From NCBI GenBank assembly GCA_965215945.1, contig CBDCFC010000021.1:1-64000 (forward strand): a stretch of DNA of 64,000 nt, in the 5' to 3' direction. Source of the DNA: JAHEKD01 sp965215945. GTDB lineage: Bacteria > Pseudomonadota > Gammaproteobacteria > Arenicellales > JAHEKD01. The notes beneath the pieces are model-generated. The model worked only from the letters and a program-made list of their open reading frames with translations. It made no database searches and was not told the DNA's origin. Position 1 is the stretch's first letter, and each line of letters opens with the position of its first letter. The position numbers and the translations under genes were made by a program. This document shows positions 24,486 through 33,634 of this stretch, piece after piece.

Positions 24486-26879
24486 ATGAACACATTGTGT
24501 GTAGAATGCGGAGAGTCGGTTTCAATACAAGAAGAATCCTGCTCAAAATGCGGCACTAAGAACAATTTTTCCTATAAAGAAACAATGGTTCAGAACAGCG
24601 ATGTAACCCTGTCTGCTGAAGAGACTCTGGCTCAAGCTGAAACTCAGCAGTCAAAAACCACCGTTCAAACTACTATTCCTCCATTATCACTAGAAGCTGA
24701 TTTAATTGGAAAAACTATTGGCGGTGCCGTAGTTAAGGAAAAGATCGGTAAAGGGGGAATGGGGAGTGTTTACCTTGGGCATCACCTGACCCTTGATATC
24801 CCGGTGGCCATTAAGTTTTTAAAACCGGAGTATGCTAAAAGAAGTCCCGATGCAGTTGAGCGCTTTCTTAAAGAAGCCCGCGCCGTAGCGAAGCTGAGGC
24901 ATCCAAATATAGTCAGTGTTTACAATGCCGGCTTTGAAGAAGGTTTCTACTATATGTCTATGGAATACATAGAGGGCAGGGACCTTTCTGAAGTACTGGA
25001 GTCTCCATTTCAATTAAGCTTAAAAGATGCGTTACGACTGACTTGCCAGGTGTGTGATGCACTTAATTATGCTCACAAAAATAATATCGTTCACAGAGAC
25101 ATAAAACCGGCAAATATTTTTATAGGAGAGGACGGCAGCGCCAAAGTTGGGGACCTGGGCCTGGCAAAAGATCTGGAGGATGATCAAAACATCACTCAGC
25201 CGATGCAGGCGATGGGAACTCCTTATTATATCTCTCCTGAACAGGCAACTGATGCAAAAGCCGTTGATCACAAATCAGATATTTATTCACTGGGCTGTAC
25301 TTTTTACAGGCTGTTCTGTGGTAAGGTCCCATTCAAAGGAAACAGTAGTTTTGAGACAGTTAGTAAACATCTTTCTGAGCCTATTCCGGACCCACTTAAG
25401 GAAAATCCGGAACTGCCGGTAGCTGTGGCCAGAGTCATTCAGAGAATGATGGCAAAAAAGCCTGAGGAACGATTCAAAAGTTTAAATGAAGTCAGTGAAA
25501 TATTAAGAAATGAACTGGATAGTATTTCCGACAGTAAAATTGGTTTTGCACCCAAAAAGCAGCTCGTCGAGAATGAAGAAGAGCCATCGATTCAGATTTC
25601 CCATAAAGGACTATATGCCATCATTGGTCTGCTTTTCAGTATCTTAATCATCGTAGTTCTTTTATTTACTCTTAAATCCAATAACTCTGACAATGAAAAA
25701 GATTCTGAAGTTAATTTAAAAAACCTCTCTCACATGGATGTCTACAACCTTGCGAAAAAGAATCTTGAAAGGGGCGATTACATAACAGCGAAGAAGCTGT
25801 TTAATGACTTTTTTGAACTGAACGAACACGCAATAGATGCTCATATAGACTACGGAGTAGTACTAAAGCAGTCTGAAGGTATTGAAGGAGCAAGAGAAGA
25901 ATACCGAATCTGGAAACAAAAAAGTGAAAGTCCTTCAGTTCATTTGGGCCATGTCCTGCATTTAAGAGGTGAGGCTAGAGTAAAAGCCAAGGCTGAGTTC
26001 GAACAAAAATTTCCTGACTACGCACCTTATTATTACTACGCCAGCCTTGAGTGGATAAAGGATGTTGAAAGGCAGACATACGCAGAAAAAAGTGAGGAAC
26101 TTAGGCTTCTTGAAAAGTTTCATGAGCTGGATTCAAAAGGTAAATTTCTTAAATTCTTTATGAACCGACAATATGTTGATGACTTTCGTGAAGATGCTGA
26201 GAGAAGGCGCAAAATCCTCCTGGAGTACGGAGATAAACTTAGAAACCCGGTTGAGTTGGCAGTAGGTTTTTCCTCGCCACCTCAAAACCCTTCAGTTATT
26301 ATTGGTGAAGGTTCTAAAAATAGAAGTTTGGTAAATGTTCGCCTGAAAATGCACGATTACCCCAAAGTAAAGGAAGTTTTTTACAAATTACCTAAAATGA
26401 AGGATTTTAAGTCCTTGGGATTAAGTGTTGATCCAAGTAGGAGTCCAAGAGTTGATTTTAGTATCATTAGACCTGATGGAAATATTAACATTGAAGTCAA
26501 ATATATAGATAAAAAAGGAATTGAGAACGGACCTTTCACTCTGGAGTTTAATCCTGTTGCGGCTGAAGTTGCAGCGTCTAAAAATTTTCTTAACAGTCTA
26601 AGAGATGGCCTGGTTTTATATAGAGACTTCAATAATAAGATATTATTCTACTTCACCACACTTTTATCAGCATCTAAAGGAATGAAGGAGATTAAATATT
26701 CAATAGACAATAAAAGTCTGGACCAGTCTTTGCCCTTTGATCCTCTGCAACCTTATGATAAACCATACATTATTTTGCCAAACGAGGTGAAGTCAGTTTT
26801 TGTTCAGATCACTTTTAATGACGGTTCCAAAAGTGAATTATATGAATTTAGGAAACCGCTTAATTTAAGAAAAGAGTAG
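24486..26879 (+). CDS. membrane Ser/Thr protein kinase with N-terminal zinc ribbon
   Basis: A 797-residue protein. Residues 1-25 form a zinc ribbon (C5, C8, C19, C22). The kinase domain spans about 80-345: glycine loop GKGGMGSVY, K110, E130, HRDIKPAN with catalytic D205, DLG instead of DFG at 223, and GTPYYISPEQ. One TM segment follows (about 375-396), then a 400-residue outer part starting with a TPR-like region and ending in unrecognised sequence. It is a Hanks-type kinase of the PknB-like group, predicted to link an envelope signal to cytoplasmic phosphorylation. Three genes of unknown function follow in the same direction with short gaps. Confidence 0.92.
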   Translation: MNTLCVECGESVSIQEESCSKCGTKNNFSYKETMVQNSDVTLSAEETLAQAETQQSKTTVQTTIPPLSLEADLIGKTIGGAVVKEKIGKGGMGSVYLGHHLTLDIPVAIKFLKPEYAKRSPDAVERFLKEARAVAKLRHPNIVSVYNAGFEEGFYYMSMEYIEGRDLSEVLESPFQLSLKDALRLTCQVCDALNYAHKNNIVHRDIKPANIFIGEDGSAKVGDLGLAKDLEDDQNITQPMQAMGTPYYISPEQATDAKAVDHKSDIYSLGCTFYRLFCGKVPFKGNSSFETVSKHLSEPIPDPLKENPELPVAVARVIQRMMAKKPEERFKSLNEVSEILRNELDSISDSKIGFAPKKQLVENEEEPSIQISHKGLYAIIGLLFSILIIVVLLFTLKSNNSDNEKDSEVNLKNLSHMDVYNLAKKNLERGDYITAKKLFNDFFELNEHAIDAHIDYGVVLKQSEGIEGAREEYRIWKQKSESPSVHLGHVLHLRGEARVKAKAEFEQKFPDYAPYYYYASLEWIKDVERQTYAEKSEELRLLEKFHELDSKGKFLKFFMNRQYVDDFREDAERRRKILLEYGDKLRNPVELAVGFSSPPQNPSVIIGEGSKNRSLVNVRLKMHDYPKVKEVFYKLPKMKDFKSLGLSVDPSRSPRVDFSIIRPDGNINIEVKYIDKKGIENGPFTLEFNPVAAEVAASKNFLNSLRDGLVLYRDFNNKILFYFTTLLSASKGMKEIKYSIDNKSLDQSLPFDPLQPYDKPYIILPNEVKSVFVQITFNDGSKSELYEFRKPLNLRKE

Positions 26880-26890
26880 AAGAGGGCTAA

Positions 26891-27910
26891 ATGGGGAAAG
26901 GGAAGATATTAATCGCCTTAGGGCTTTTGTTGGGCATTGCAGCTATTGTTTTTTGGAAAATTTCAAAAACACCGGCAGATCATTTTAGTTTCGCTCCGCC
27001 AGTAGGGAGCAGCAAGCAGGATGTGGAGAATATTTTTGGGAAACCCTTTAGTACCATAGTGGAGCCTGATAAAAAAGCATTACCAATTTTTTTTATTGTT
27101 ACGAACTCGTTTTATCCTGTTTATAAAGATTTAATCATTGTTGTTAAATATCACAATGATAGAGTTCTCAGCTCAAGGGCGTTTATAGGGTTTGGAAAAC
27201 CTATATTCAGCCATAATGATAGAATGGTAGATAAACTTAATGATTTGAAAAACGAAGTGAAATATAAGGTGAAGCTGCAAAATGCCTTGGCAGAAGCTGC
27301 TCCGATGTTTCTGAAACCAATTAAGAAGCTCAAAGCTAAACAAAGTTCAGGCTTTGAACCTTCGGTTGTTTTAGAGCTGCCTATAATAAAAAACAGCAGA
27401 GGTTCATATGCTTATTGGGATGACGCTTTGTTTATAGATAAAAACAATAAAATTACAAATCAAGGCAAAGTGGTAAACTCTAAGCTGTATGAATACATAG
27501 AGAAAAAAGCACAAGACGGAGACCTTCTTAATCGTATCTTTTTTGATAAGTCGCTTCCCCTGGATCTAGAGCTCATTGAAAAGCTCAGGAAAAAGAAAAT
27601 AAATATTTACTTTGCCGGATATAACCCGGATACAAAATTAATTCAAAGCCGTAAATTATATAGTACTTTAGACCTAAATACTTCAGCTATGAAAAAGTTG
27701 CCGGTGCTTAACTTCAAGCTAAATGGTTACAAATATAAATTTGCTGATGAAGAATTATCTATCATCAATATAGAAAGGTTTTTCGATCGTCCTGAATATC
27801 AAAAAGGAGATTTCCGCTTAGTTGTTGATGTTGAAAAAGGTTCAACTATTCAGGAAGTATTTTCTTTCTTCAACTACATTCCAAAAAACTTTTTTGCTCA
27901 TCTTAAATAG
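26891..27910 (+). CDS. single-TM protein, paralogue of next gene, ExbD-like tail (weak)
   Basis: A 339-residue protein with an N-terminal TM (about 5-23) and an outer domain starting PVGSSKQDVENIFGKP, a motif shared with the next gene (GCPREIVHEVFGEP). The end (DFRLVVDVEKGSTIQEVFSFFNYIP) also matches it (FKIRIKVEEGTSWQQLLNFYEILP). The region around LFIDKNNKITNQGKVV loosely recalls ExbD-type periplasmic domains. Function unknown; the 11-nt gap from the kinase gene suggests one operon. The two genes look like a diverged tandem duplication. Confidence 0.6.
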   Translation: MGKGKILIALGLLLGIAAIVFWKISKTPADHFSFAPPVGSSKQDVENIFGKPFSTIVEPDKKALPIFFIVTNSFYPVYKDLIIVVKYHNDRVLSSRAFIGFGKPIFSHNDRMVDKLNDLKNEVKYKVKLQNALAEAAPMFLKPIKKLKAKQSSGFEPSVVLELPIIKNSRGSYAYWDDALFIDKNNKITNQGKVVNSKLYEYIEKKAQDGDLLNRIFFDKSLPLDLELIEKLRKKKINIYFAGYNPDTKLIQSRKLYSTLDLNTSAMKKLPVLNFKLNGYKYKFADEELSIINIERFFDRPEYQKGDFRLVVDVEKGSTIQEVFSFFNYIPKNFFAHLK

Positions 27911-27922
27911 AAGGTCTGCTAA

Positions 27923-28981
27923 GTGAAAGTTCATAAGAGAGAAGTGCAGATTACTACAGTATGCCTTTCATTTCTAGTATTCCTTTATTTCAAACTGTTA
28001 GTCCCTGGAGATATCGACAAAATCAGTTCCAGGATTTTACCCAAACCTGGTTGTCCCAGAGAAATTGTTCACGAAGTTTTTGGTGAACCTGAAGATACTG
28101 TTAGAACAGCAATTTATGAGCTTTTACCTTATGTTTTATGGTGCGATTCTTATTCTCTAAAGAAAGTGGATGCGCAAACGCCTGTAGATTTACGAGTTAT
28201 TTATTCCAATGGTAAAGTCATAAAGTCTATGCTGCATGTTGGTGGTTACTATGCATGGCCAACTAACTCTGAATCAAATTGGTATAAACAGCAAAGAGAG
28301 AAAGTCCGTTATTCCAATGTATTCGAAAAAGTAGTTTCTATAAATCTGCCTGAGCTTCAGAAGGATATCTCACATTGTCAATCAAAGAGTTTTATAAAGC
28401 CGGACCTTCAAAGTGAAATAGAGCTGCCGGAGTTCAATAGAAATCGACTCAGTCATACAAGCCCTGCTAGAATGAATATATTCCTTGAACGAAATGGAAA
28501 AGTTTTAATTGGAAATAAGGAAGTTCAGAAGAACGAATTAAAGAAATTAATTTCTAACTTTAGAATTAAATCTGGAATTAATGGAAATGTTTATCTTTAC
28601 CCGGATAGGAATTTAGAGTTTGATCAACTTGTCGTAGAGGCAATTTTTGACGCTTTTATTCCATGTTTAGTTTTCGGTAAATACAAAAATGCCCAATTAA
28701 TGAGCCTCTGTTCTCTTTACGATTATGAAGGCCCTCCACCGCCTGAAGAGTTTATAAATGAAGTTGAGATTTCAGAAGATCAAATTTGGACAGTAGATAA
28801 ACTTATTTTTCGATTCAAAGGACAAAGCTACAGTAAAGAGCAAGCGCAAAAGCTTATTGGAAATTCATATGAAAAGGCTCCTTTTAAGATAAGAATAAAA
28901 GTAGAAGAAGGAACCAGCTGGCAGCAGCTATTAAATTTCTATGAAATTTTGCCGGGAGATATTATTAGGACTTTAGAATAA
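27923..28981 (+). CDS. single-TM protein, paralogue of previous gene, ExbD-like segment
   Basis: A 352-residue protein with a GTG start, AAGG 8 nt upstream and an N-terminal TM (about 11-27). Residues about 185-250 (ARMNIFLERNGKVLIGNKEV...LKKLISNF...NVYLYPDRNLEFDQLVVE) resemble ExbD/TolR (v-i-dkdGkiyvnGk...l...v.iraDk...y..vv). It lies 12 nt behind its paralogue and downstream of the membrane kinase. ExbD/TolR proteins couple proton flow to the outer membrane, but no ExbB/TolQ-like partner is visible, so the function is open. Confidence 0.6.
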   Translation: MKVHKREVQITTVCLSFLVFLYFKLLVPGDIDKISSRILPKPGCPREIVHEVFGEPEDTVRTAIYELLPYVLWCDSYSLKKVDAQTPVDLRVIYSNGKVIKSMLHVGGYYAWPTNSESNWYKQQREKVRYSNVFEKVVSINLPELQKDISHCQSKSFIKPDLQSEIELPEFNRNRLSHTSPARMNIFLERNGKVLIGNKEVQKNELKKLISNFRIKSGINGNVYLYPDRNLEFDQLVVEAIFDAFIPCLVFGKYKNAQLMSLCSLYDYEGPPPPEEFINEVEISEDQIWTVDKLIFRFKGQSYSKEQAQKLIGNSYEKAPFKIRIKVEEGTSWQQLLNFYEILPGDIIRTLE

Positions 28982-29035
28982 GCGGAACTGTCAAATTTAA
29001 TAGCATTGATTGTATTACCTTTAAATGAGGTTTTT

Positions 29036-30313
29036 ATGAAGATTATTTTTATCCTGCTTTCAGTCATGTTATTTTCTTGCAAAAGTATAGAGGAAACTGC
29101 CTCTTATGACTATTCTCCGGATCCAAAAGCTCTAGTAAGAGAGCTAAACTTACTGGAGCCAAGCATTGGCACCCTAACGAAATCCTTTGAGGCTTACTTT
29201 CATAGGTTTACTCCCAATTTAACCTTCCAGTTTGAAGGTGACAGGCTTAGGGTTCTCGGTCTTGCTAATGAAGTTAAAATATTTGAATATGTTTATTTGA
29301 CCATGTTTGAAAATAAACCGGAGATTTGGCTGGATATTTCACTTAAATCCAAAAAATCAGGTGCCGAAATCAATGATAAAGTTTTGATCGAGGACAGCGG
29401 AATAAAAAACCTTCATTCTAAAGATCACCGAGCTCTCTCAATGACTGTAGAAAGTAAAGGCAGTCTGGGATTTTTAGATTATTTACATTTAAATTTTGAG
29501 ATAGTAGATAAAGAAAAAAACAAGGAAAAAGAGTTACAATTTTCATCGCTTTTCCATAATGGCGAAAGGGAAAGTTTTTCGTATATTCAGACTGATCTCT
29601 GTGAAAACATTGCAACAGGTTTTCAGGGAGAATTACAAGTAAACTGGAAGTTTAAGAACAGTCATTTTTATAAGAACCTTACAAATTCCATCCCTCTTGG
29701 TGATGAAAAAGAAATAGCAGTGATGCCGATGCTGGGAGGAGATAGTTTAGAAGAATCTATCAGGGAATCCTCAGAAGAAAACCATCAGCCATTTGTATCC
29801 ATATTTAGAAAGTATCTGCAGGCCTTTGGAATCAATTTATCCTCTTCTGATGTGCTGATCTACAATAAAAACACCTTCAATATTCTCTTATTATCCAGCA
29901 GAAAGAATTGCAAAATTTTCAGAGAAATAATGTCTCCTTTATGTTTACGCCAGGAAAGAAAAATTAAGTTAAAAGGTGCAGTGACCAAAGGCTCGGATAA
30001 ACTTTGTTTATTTGATTTACCTGTTGTGGCAAATACTTACTCACATTTCACATCTGCTTTTTCAAAAGAGTTGGATTCGAAAACTGAAGAGTCTGAGGAT
30101 TTTAATCTGGAGCTATTTTATAAAAGTGATTTTTTGAGTGATAAGCATATCGTTCGGTCATATTTTTCATATGACTATACAGATTTCAGGAATAGTATTT
30201 CCGGAAGTTTTAATACCAAAGATGACTTAACAGAAAAGACCCAGGCCAATATCCAGTTTAAAGGGGAATACGAACTGCGTTTAAAGCGTGAAGGCTTTAA
30301 AATCTATGAATAG
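29036..30313 (+). CDS. hypothetical lipoprotein
   Basis: A 425-residue protein. The ATG at 29036 is preferred over the in-frame TTG at 29006: GAGG (29027-29030) sits 5 nt upstream and the product then starts with a lipoprotein signal (IIFILLSVMLFSC, Cys15). The mature part is beta-rich with many charged residues and is not recognised. It follows the two paralogous membrane proteins with a 54-nt gap and may belong to the same kinase-led unit. Confidence 0.6.
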   Translation: MKIIFILLSVMLFSCKSIEETASYDYSPDPKALVRELNLLEPSIGTLTKSFEAYFHRFTPNLTFQFEGDRLRVLGLANEVKIFEYVYLTMFENKPEIWLDISLKSKKSGAEINDKVLIEDSGIKNLHSKDHRALSMTVESKGSLGFLDYLHLNFEIVDKEKNKEKELQFSSLFHNGERESFSYIQTDLCENIATGFQGELQVNWKFKNSHFYKNLTNSIPLGDEKEIAVMPMLGGDSLEESIRESSEENHQPFVSIFRKYLQAFGINLSSSDVLIYNKNTFNILLLSSRKNCKIFREIMSPLCLRQERKIKLKGAVTKGSDKLCLFDLPVVANTYSHFTSAFSKELDSKTEESEDFNLELFYKSDFLSDKHIVRSYFSYDYTDFRNSISGSFNTKDDLTEKTQANIQFKGEYELRLKREGFKIYE

Positions 30314-30373
30314 ACCAAAGGTGTATCTTCTTTAACTCCATAAGTTTTAAAATAAAAAAATATTTGGAAATAG

Positions 30374-30402
30374 TTGAAATTCATAAAAGATTGCCATAAT
30401 AT
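30374..30402 (+). promoter_or_regulatory. promoter for the first pseudopilin-like gene
   Basis: TTGAAA (30374-30379), a 17-bp spacer and TAATAT (30397-30402) form a sigma70-type promoter about 40 nt before the GTG start at 30448. Confidence 0.5.
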
Positions 30403-30447
30403 AGTTGCGTGCAATAAATTTATTTTAAAGCTTGTGGAGTGTAGAGT

Positions 30448-31101
30448 GTGAAGAAGTTTACCTTGATTGAATTATTGGTGGTGATCGCCATCATAGGCAT
30501 TTTGGCATCATTGCTTATGCCTTCTTTAAGTAAGGCTCGTTTAAAAGCCATCAAAGCAGTTTGCTTATCTAATACAAAACAGATAAATACCATGTTACAG
30601 GGTAACCTGGATGTAAGAGACGGTCGCTTTTTATATGATACAGGTAGCACGACTCATGGCAGTATGCCCTGGGATGTTACCTATGGTGACTTTGCAGATC
30701 TTGGAGAGTACGATTTAGCGAAGGGGATAAATCCAAATATAGATTTGTGGATGTGCCCTTTAAATGAGACTCAAAGGGAAGATGGTATTTGGAATTACAG
30801 TTCTGCTTTCAAAATTACTGGATATATTTTAACTCATGAACGGCCAAGCGGTTCCATGAAAGACAATGACAGCCTGTGGGTAGGTAAAGTGTCTACAGTT
30901 GAAGATCCGGATGAAAGAGTTTTATTGCAGGATGTGATCATAGATAACCATGAATGGACCAGTGGTCATTCAGGAAACACTTACCGCACAAATCATGTTC
31001 AATATGGCATTTATGATGCCAATACATCCTTTGTCGATGGCCACGCAAAACTTCGAAGGTGGTCGGCAACATCTTTCAAATATAACAAGCACTGGTGGTA
31101 A
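30448..31101 (+). CDS. pseudopilin-like secreted protein (copy 1)
   Basis: A 217-residue protein. The start MKK-FTLIELLVVIAIIGILAS is a type IV pilin/type II secretion N-terminus with cleavage/methylation before Phe and Glu at +5. The C-terminal region (QYGIYDANTSFVDGHAKLRRW) carries the F-x-DGHA motif common in the abundant pseudopilin-like proteins of Lentisphaerota and Planctomycetota (DUF1559-like). Its partner at 31222 is highly similar over its whole length. Such proteins are thought to be exported by a T2SS-like machine; no secretion genes are in the window. Translation starts with GTG. Confidence 0.88.
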   Translation: MKKFTLIELLVVIAIIGILASLLMPSLSKARLKAIKAVCLSNTKQINTMLQGNLDVRDGRFLYDTGSTTHGSMPWDVTYGDFADLGEYDLAKGINPNIDLWMCPLNETQREDGIWNYSSAFKITGYILTHERPSGSMKDNDSLWVGKVSTVEDPDERVLLQDVIIDNHEWTSGHSGNTYRTNHVQYGIYDANTSFVDGHAKLRRWSATSFKYNKHWW

Positions 31102-31156
31102 CTAAAAGTTCTCCTTGCATATTTAGTTGTATCGTAAGTTCTTTATTAGTAAATAC

Positions 31157-31186
31157 TTGACTGACTATAAATTTTCGCATTATAAT
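31157..31186 (+). promoter_or_regulatory. strong promoter for the second pseudopilin-like gene
   Basis: TTGACT (31157-31162), an 18-bp spacer and a perfect TATAAT (31181-31186) lie about 36 nt before the ATG at 31222, so the second copy can be expressed on its own. Confidence 0.65.
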
Positions 31187-31221
31187 AAATTAATCGGGAA
31201 TGAGTTGGTTGAGAACAAAGA

Positions 31222-31881
31222 ATGAAAAAGTTTACTCTAATAGAACTGTTGGTAGTAATTGCCATCATAGGTATTTTGGCATCAATGCTAATGCCTTCAC
31301 TAGGTAAAGCACGCTTAAAGGCAATCAAAGCCGTTTGCTTATCAAATACAAAACAAATCAATACTATGCTGCAGTCCAACCTGGACGTTAAAGACGGCCG
31401 TTTTCTTTACGATACAACCGGCAGTAATCCGGGCAGTATGCCCTGGGATGTAACTTATGGCGACTTTGCTGATCTAGGAGAGTATAATCCTTCTCAGGGA
31501 ATAGAGCCAAATATAGACTTATGGATGTGTCCTTTAAATGAAACTCAGAGAGAAGACAATATTTGGAACTACTCAGGGAATACAGATATTAAAATTACAG
31601 GTTACATTCTGACTCATGAACGTCCTTCCGGTACGATGAAAGACAATGATAACTTATGGATTGGGAAAGTATCTACAGTAGAAGATCCAACAGAAATGGT
31701 CTTATTACAAGATGTAATCATAGACAACCATGAATGGACCAGTGGCCATTCAGGAAACACCTACCGTACAAATCACATTCAGTATGGTATCTATGATGCC
31801 AATACAGCTTTTGTCGATGGCCACGCTAAAATCAGAAGATGGACAGAAACTTCGTTTAAATTCAATAGACATTGGTGGTAA
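31222..31881 (+). CDS. pseudopilin-like secreted protein (copy 2)
   Basis: A 219-residue protein sharing the pilin-type N-terminus, the ICT-conserved core (WDVTYGDFADLGEY, LWMCPLNETQRED, ITGYILTHERPSG) and the FVDGHAK C-terminal motif with copy 1. Differences concentrate in a short variable stretch near residues 65-75 and around position 120. Codon choice differs between copies more than protein sequence does, so the duplication is not recent or has been kept by selection on the protein. It is convergent with citrate synthase. Confidence 0.88.
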   Translation: MKKFTLIELLVVIAIIGILASMLMPSLGKARLKAIKAVCLSNTKQINTMLQSNLDVKDGRFLYDTTGSNPGSMPWDVTYGDFADLGEYNPSQGIEPNIDLWMCPLNETQREDNIWNYSGNTDIKITGYILTHERPSGTMKDNDNLWIGKVSTVEDPTEMVLLQDVIIDNHEWTSGHSGNTYRTNHIQYGIYDANTAFVDGHAKIRRWTETSFKFNRHWW

Positions 31882-31901
31882 TTCATCAATTGTTGCAGGC
31901 A

Positions 31902-31931
31902 CAAAAAAAGCCGCAGCGGAAACTGCGGCTT
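31902..31931 (-). terminator. terminator of the citrate synthase gene
   Basis: A perfect 9-bp stem (AAGCCGCAG / CTGCGGCTT) with a 6-nt loop is followed on the minus strand by a run of seven T. It lies between the convergent pseudopilin and gltA genes. Confidence 0.85.
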
Positions 31932-31954
31932 GCCGATAGAATATAAAAAGTCTA

Positions 31955-33226
31955 TTAAATACTTCTTTCAGTTGATCCCATATAAAGCTGTCTTGGGCGA
32001 CCGATTCTTGCATGTGGATCGAGATTTTGCTCTCTCCAGTGTGCGATCCAACCGCATAGGCGGCCAAGAGCAAATAATGGAGTGTACATTTCAGTTGGAA
32101 TGTTAAGAGCTCTGTAAACGATACCGCTGTAGAAGTCTACGTTAGGGTATAGTTTTCTAGCTGTGAAGTATTCATCCTTAAGAGCTGCAGCTTCCAGCTT
32201 TTGTGCAACTGCCAATAGCGGATCTTCAACACCAAGGCTTTCAATAACTTTATCACAAGTCTTTTTGATGATTTTTGCACGCGGGTCATAGTTCTTATAA
32301 ACTCTGTGACCAAAGCCCATTAGTCTAAATCCGGAAGTCTTATCTTTTGCCATAGCAAGGTATTTATCGATAGCTTCAACACCGCCATCATTAGCGATAT
32401 CTTCCAGCATCTCGATAACCTTCTGGTTGGCACCACCGTGAAGAGGTCCCCAAAGAGCATTTACAGATGCAGAAAGTGAAGCAAATAGATTCGCCTGTGA
32501 ACTACCGACGATTCTTGCAGTAGAAGTAGAGCAGTTGAACTCGTGGTCAGCGTGAAGAATAAGGAGTTCATCTAGGATTTTGTCAACAGCAGGACTGACC
32601 TGGTAGTCATCGCCAAACATCATTTTTAGAAGTCCTGCACCATAAGAAAGATTGCCGTCAGAAGGGTAGTTGAATTCTTTACCTTCACCGTGGCAGTAAG
32701 CCGAAGCTACAATTGGTAGAATTTGACCCAGGGCAATGAAAATAGCCTGCTCAACCTGCTCAGTATCGTGTGGATTAGTAAACTGTGGATAGTGAGCTGA
32801 AAGTCCGGCCAGCATAGTGCTGACAAGAACCATTGGGTGAGTATCCTGCGGCATAGCTTCATAAAGTTTTAGAAGCTGTGGCTTAATCTGAGAGTGAGAT
32901 GCTAGGTTGGCATTGAAAGTAGCCAGCTCTTTTTCATTTGGAAGTTCACCGTAGATAACCAGGTACATAACAGATGAAAAATCTGAGTTTTCACAAAGGT
33001 CTTCGATGCTGTAACCTCTGTAACGCAGGATTCCTGCTTCGCCGTTTAGGAAAGTAATTGAACTTTTTGCCGGGCAAGTGTTGGCAAATCCAGGGTCGTA
33101 AGTGATGTATCCTGTTTTTCCGCGTAGAGTACTGATATCGACACTTTTCTCGTTTTCTGTGCCGATGTAGACAGGAAGGTCTATTTCCTGATTATCTGGA
33201 AGAGTTAGTTTAGCTGACTGAGACAT
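31955..33226 (-). CDS. gltA: citrate synthase
   Basis: A 423-residue type I citrate synthase condensing oxaloacetate and acetyl-CoA in the TCA cycle. The catalytic residues are present: H263 (GPLHGGANQKV), H307 (GFGHRVYKNYDPRA) and D364 (VDFYSGIVY). The N-terminal PGFANTCPAKSSITFLNGEAGILRYRGY and the length match the hexameric Gram-negative type. It is a single gene with its own terminator and a 408-nt upstream gap. Confidence 0.96.
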   Translation of the reverse strand: MSQSAKLTLPDNQEIDLPVYIGTENEKSVDISTLRGKTGYITYDPGFANTCPAKSSITFLNGEAGILRYRGYSIEDLCENSDFSSVMYLVIYGELPNEKELATFNANLASHSQIKPQLLKLYEAMPQDTHPMVLVSTMLAGLSAHYPQFTNPHDTEQVEQAIFIALGQILPIVASAYCHGEGKEFNYPSDGNLSYGAGLLKMMFGDDYQVSPAVDKILDELLILHADHEFNCSTSTARIVGSSQANLFASLSASVNALWGPLHGGANQKVIEMLEDIANDGGVEAIDKYLAMAKDKTSGFRLMGFGHRVYKNYDPRAKIIKKTCDKVIESLGVEDPLLAVAQKLEAAALKDEYFTARKLYPNVDFYSGIVYRALNIPTEMYTPLFALGRLCGWIAHWREQNLDPHARIGRPRQLYMGSTERSI

Positions 33227-33634
33227 TTGAGCTCCGAAAATTTCACGTTTGGGCTTATATTTTATTTAAATTAGATGATTTCAAAGTAATCGGCAATGAT
33301 CAAGAATCAATGCCATAAAAAGCCGATAAGAACAGAAGTGACACGAAGAACCGTAATTTTTTCGGGCTTTTTATCCAAAAGCGTAATATTTTGCTCCTCT
33401 TATTGGGAAATCGCTCATTTTTTTATTCCTCTTCATTAGTATTCGTATTTGTTGATCAGAATTACATCAGATTACTTCAGGAGAGTAATCGTTTTGAAGA
33501 ACTAATTGTTTATGTGGAATCTTAGGATAAAATTGCTAAGGATGAATGTGTCTATTTTCCATATGAGACATCAGTATACAATCATTATATCCAGAGGATA
33601 GAGGCCGCAACAAGAGTTGCGGCTCTCTTCAGAA
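33227..33634. other. 408-bp gap: gltA leader and end of DUF1501 operon
   Basis: This gap must hold the leftward gltA promoter (an AT-rich stretch with TTGAAA and TATAAG-like boxes lies at about 33255-33285, spacing not ideal). It also holds a small GATTACT/AGTAATC hairpin at 33470-33490 and the hairpin at 33604-33623. No ORF with a convincing start site was found. Confidence 0.5.
33604..33623 (-). terminator. hairpin after the DUF1501 gene, probable terminator
   Basis: GCCGCAAC (33604-33611) and GTTGCGGC (33616-33623) form a perfect 8-bp stem with a 4-nt loop, just downstream of the DUF1501 stop. It lacks a clear U-tract, so efficient intrinsic termination is uncertain. Confidence 0.5.
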
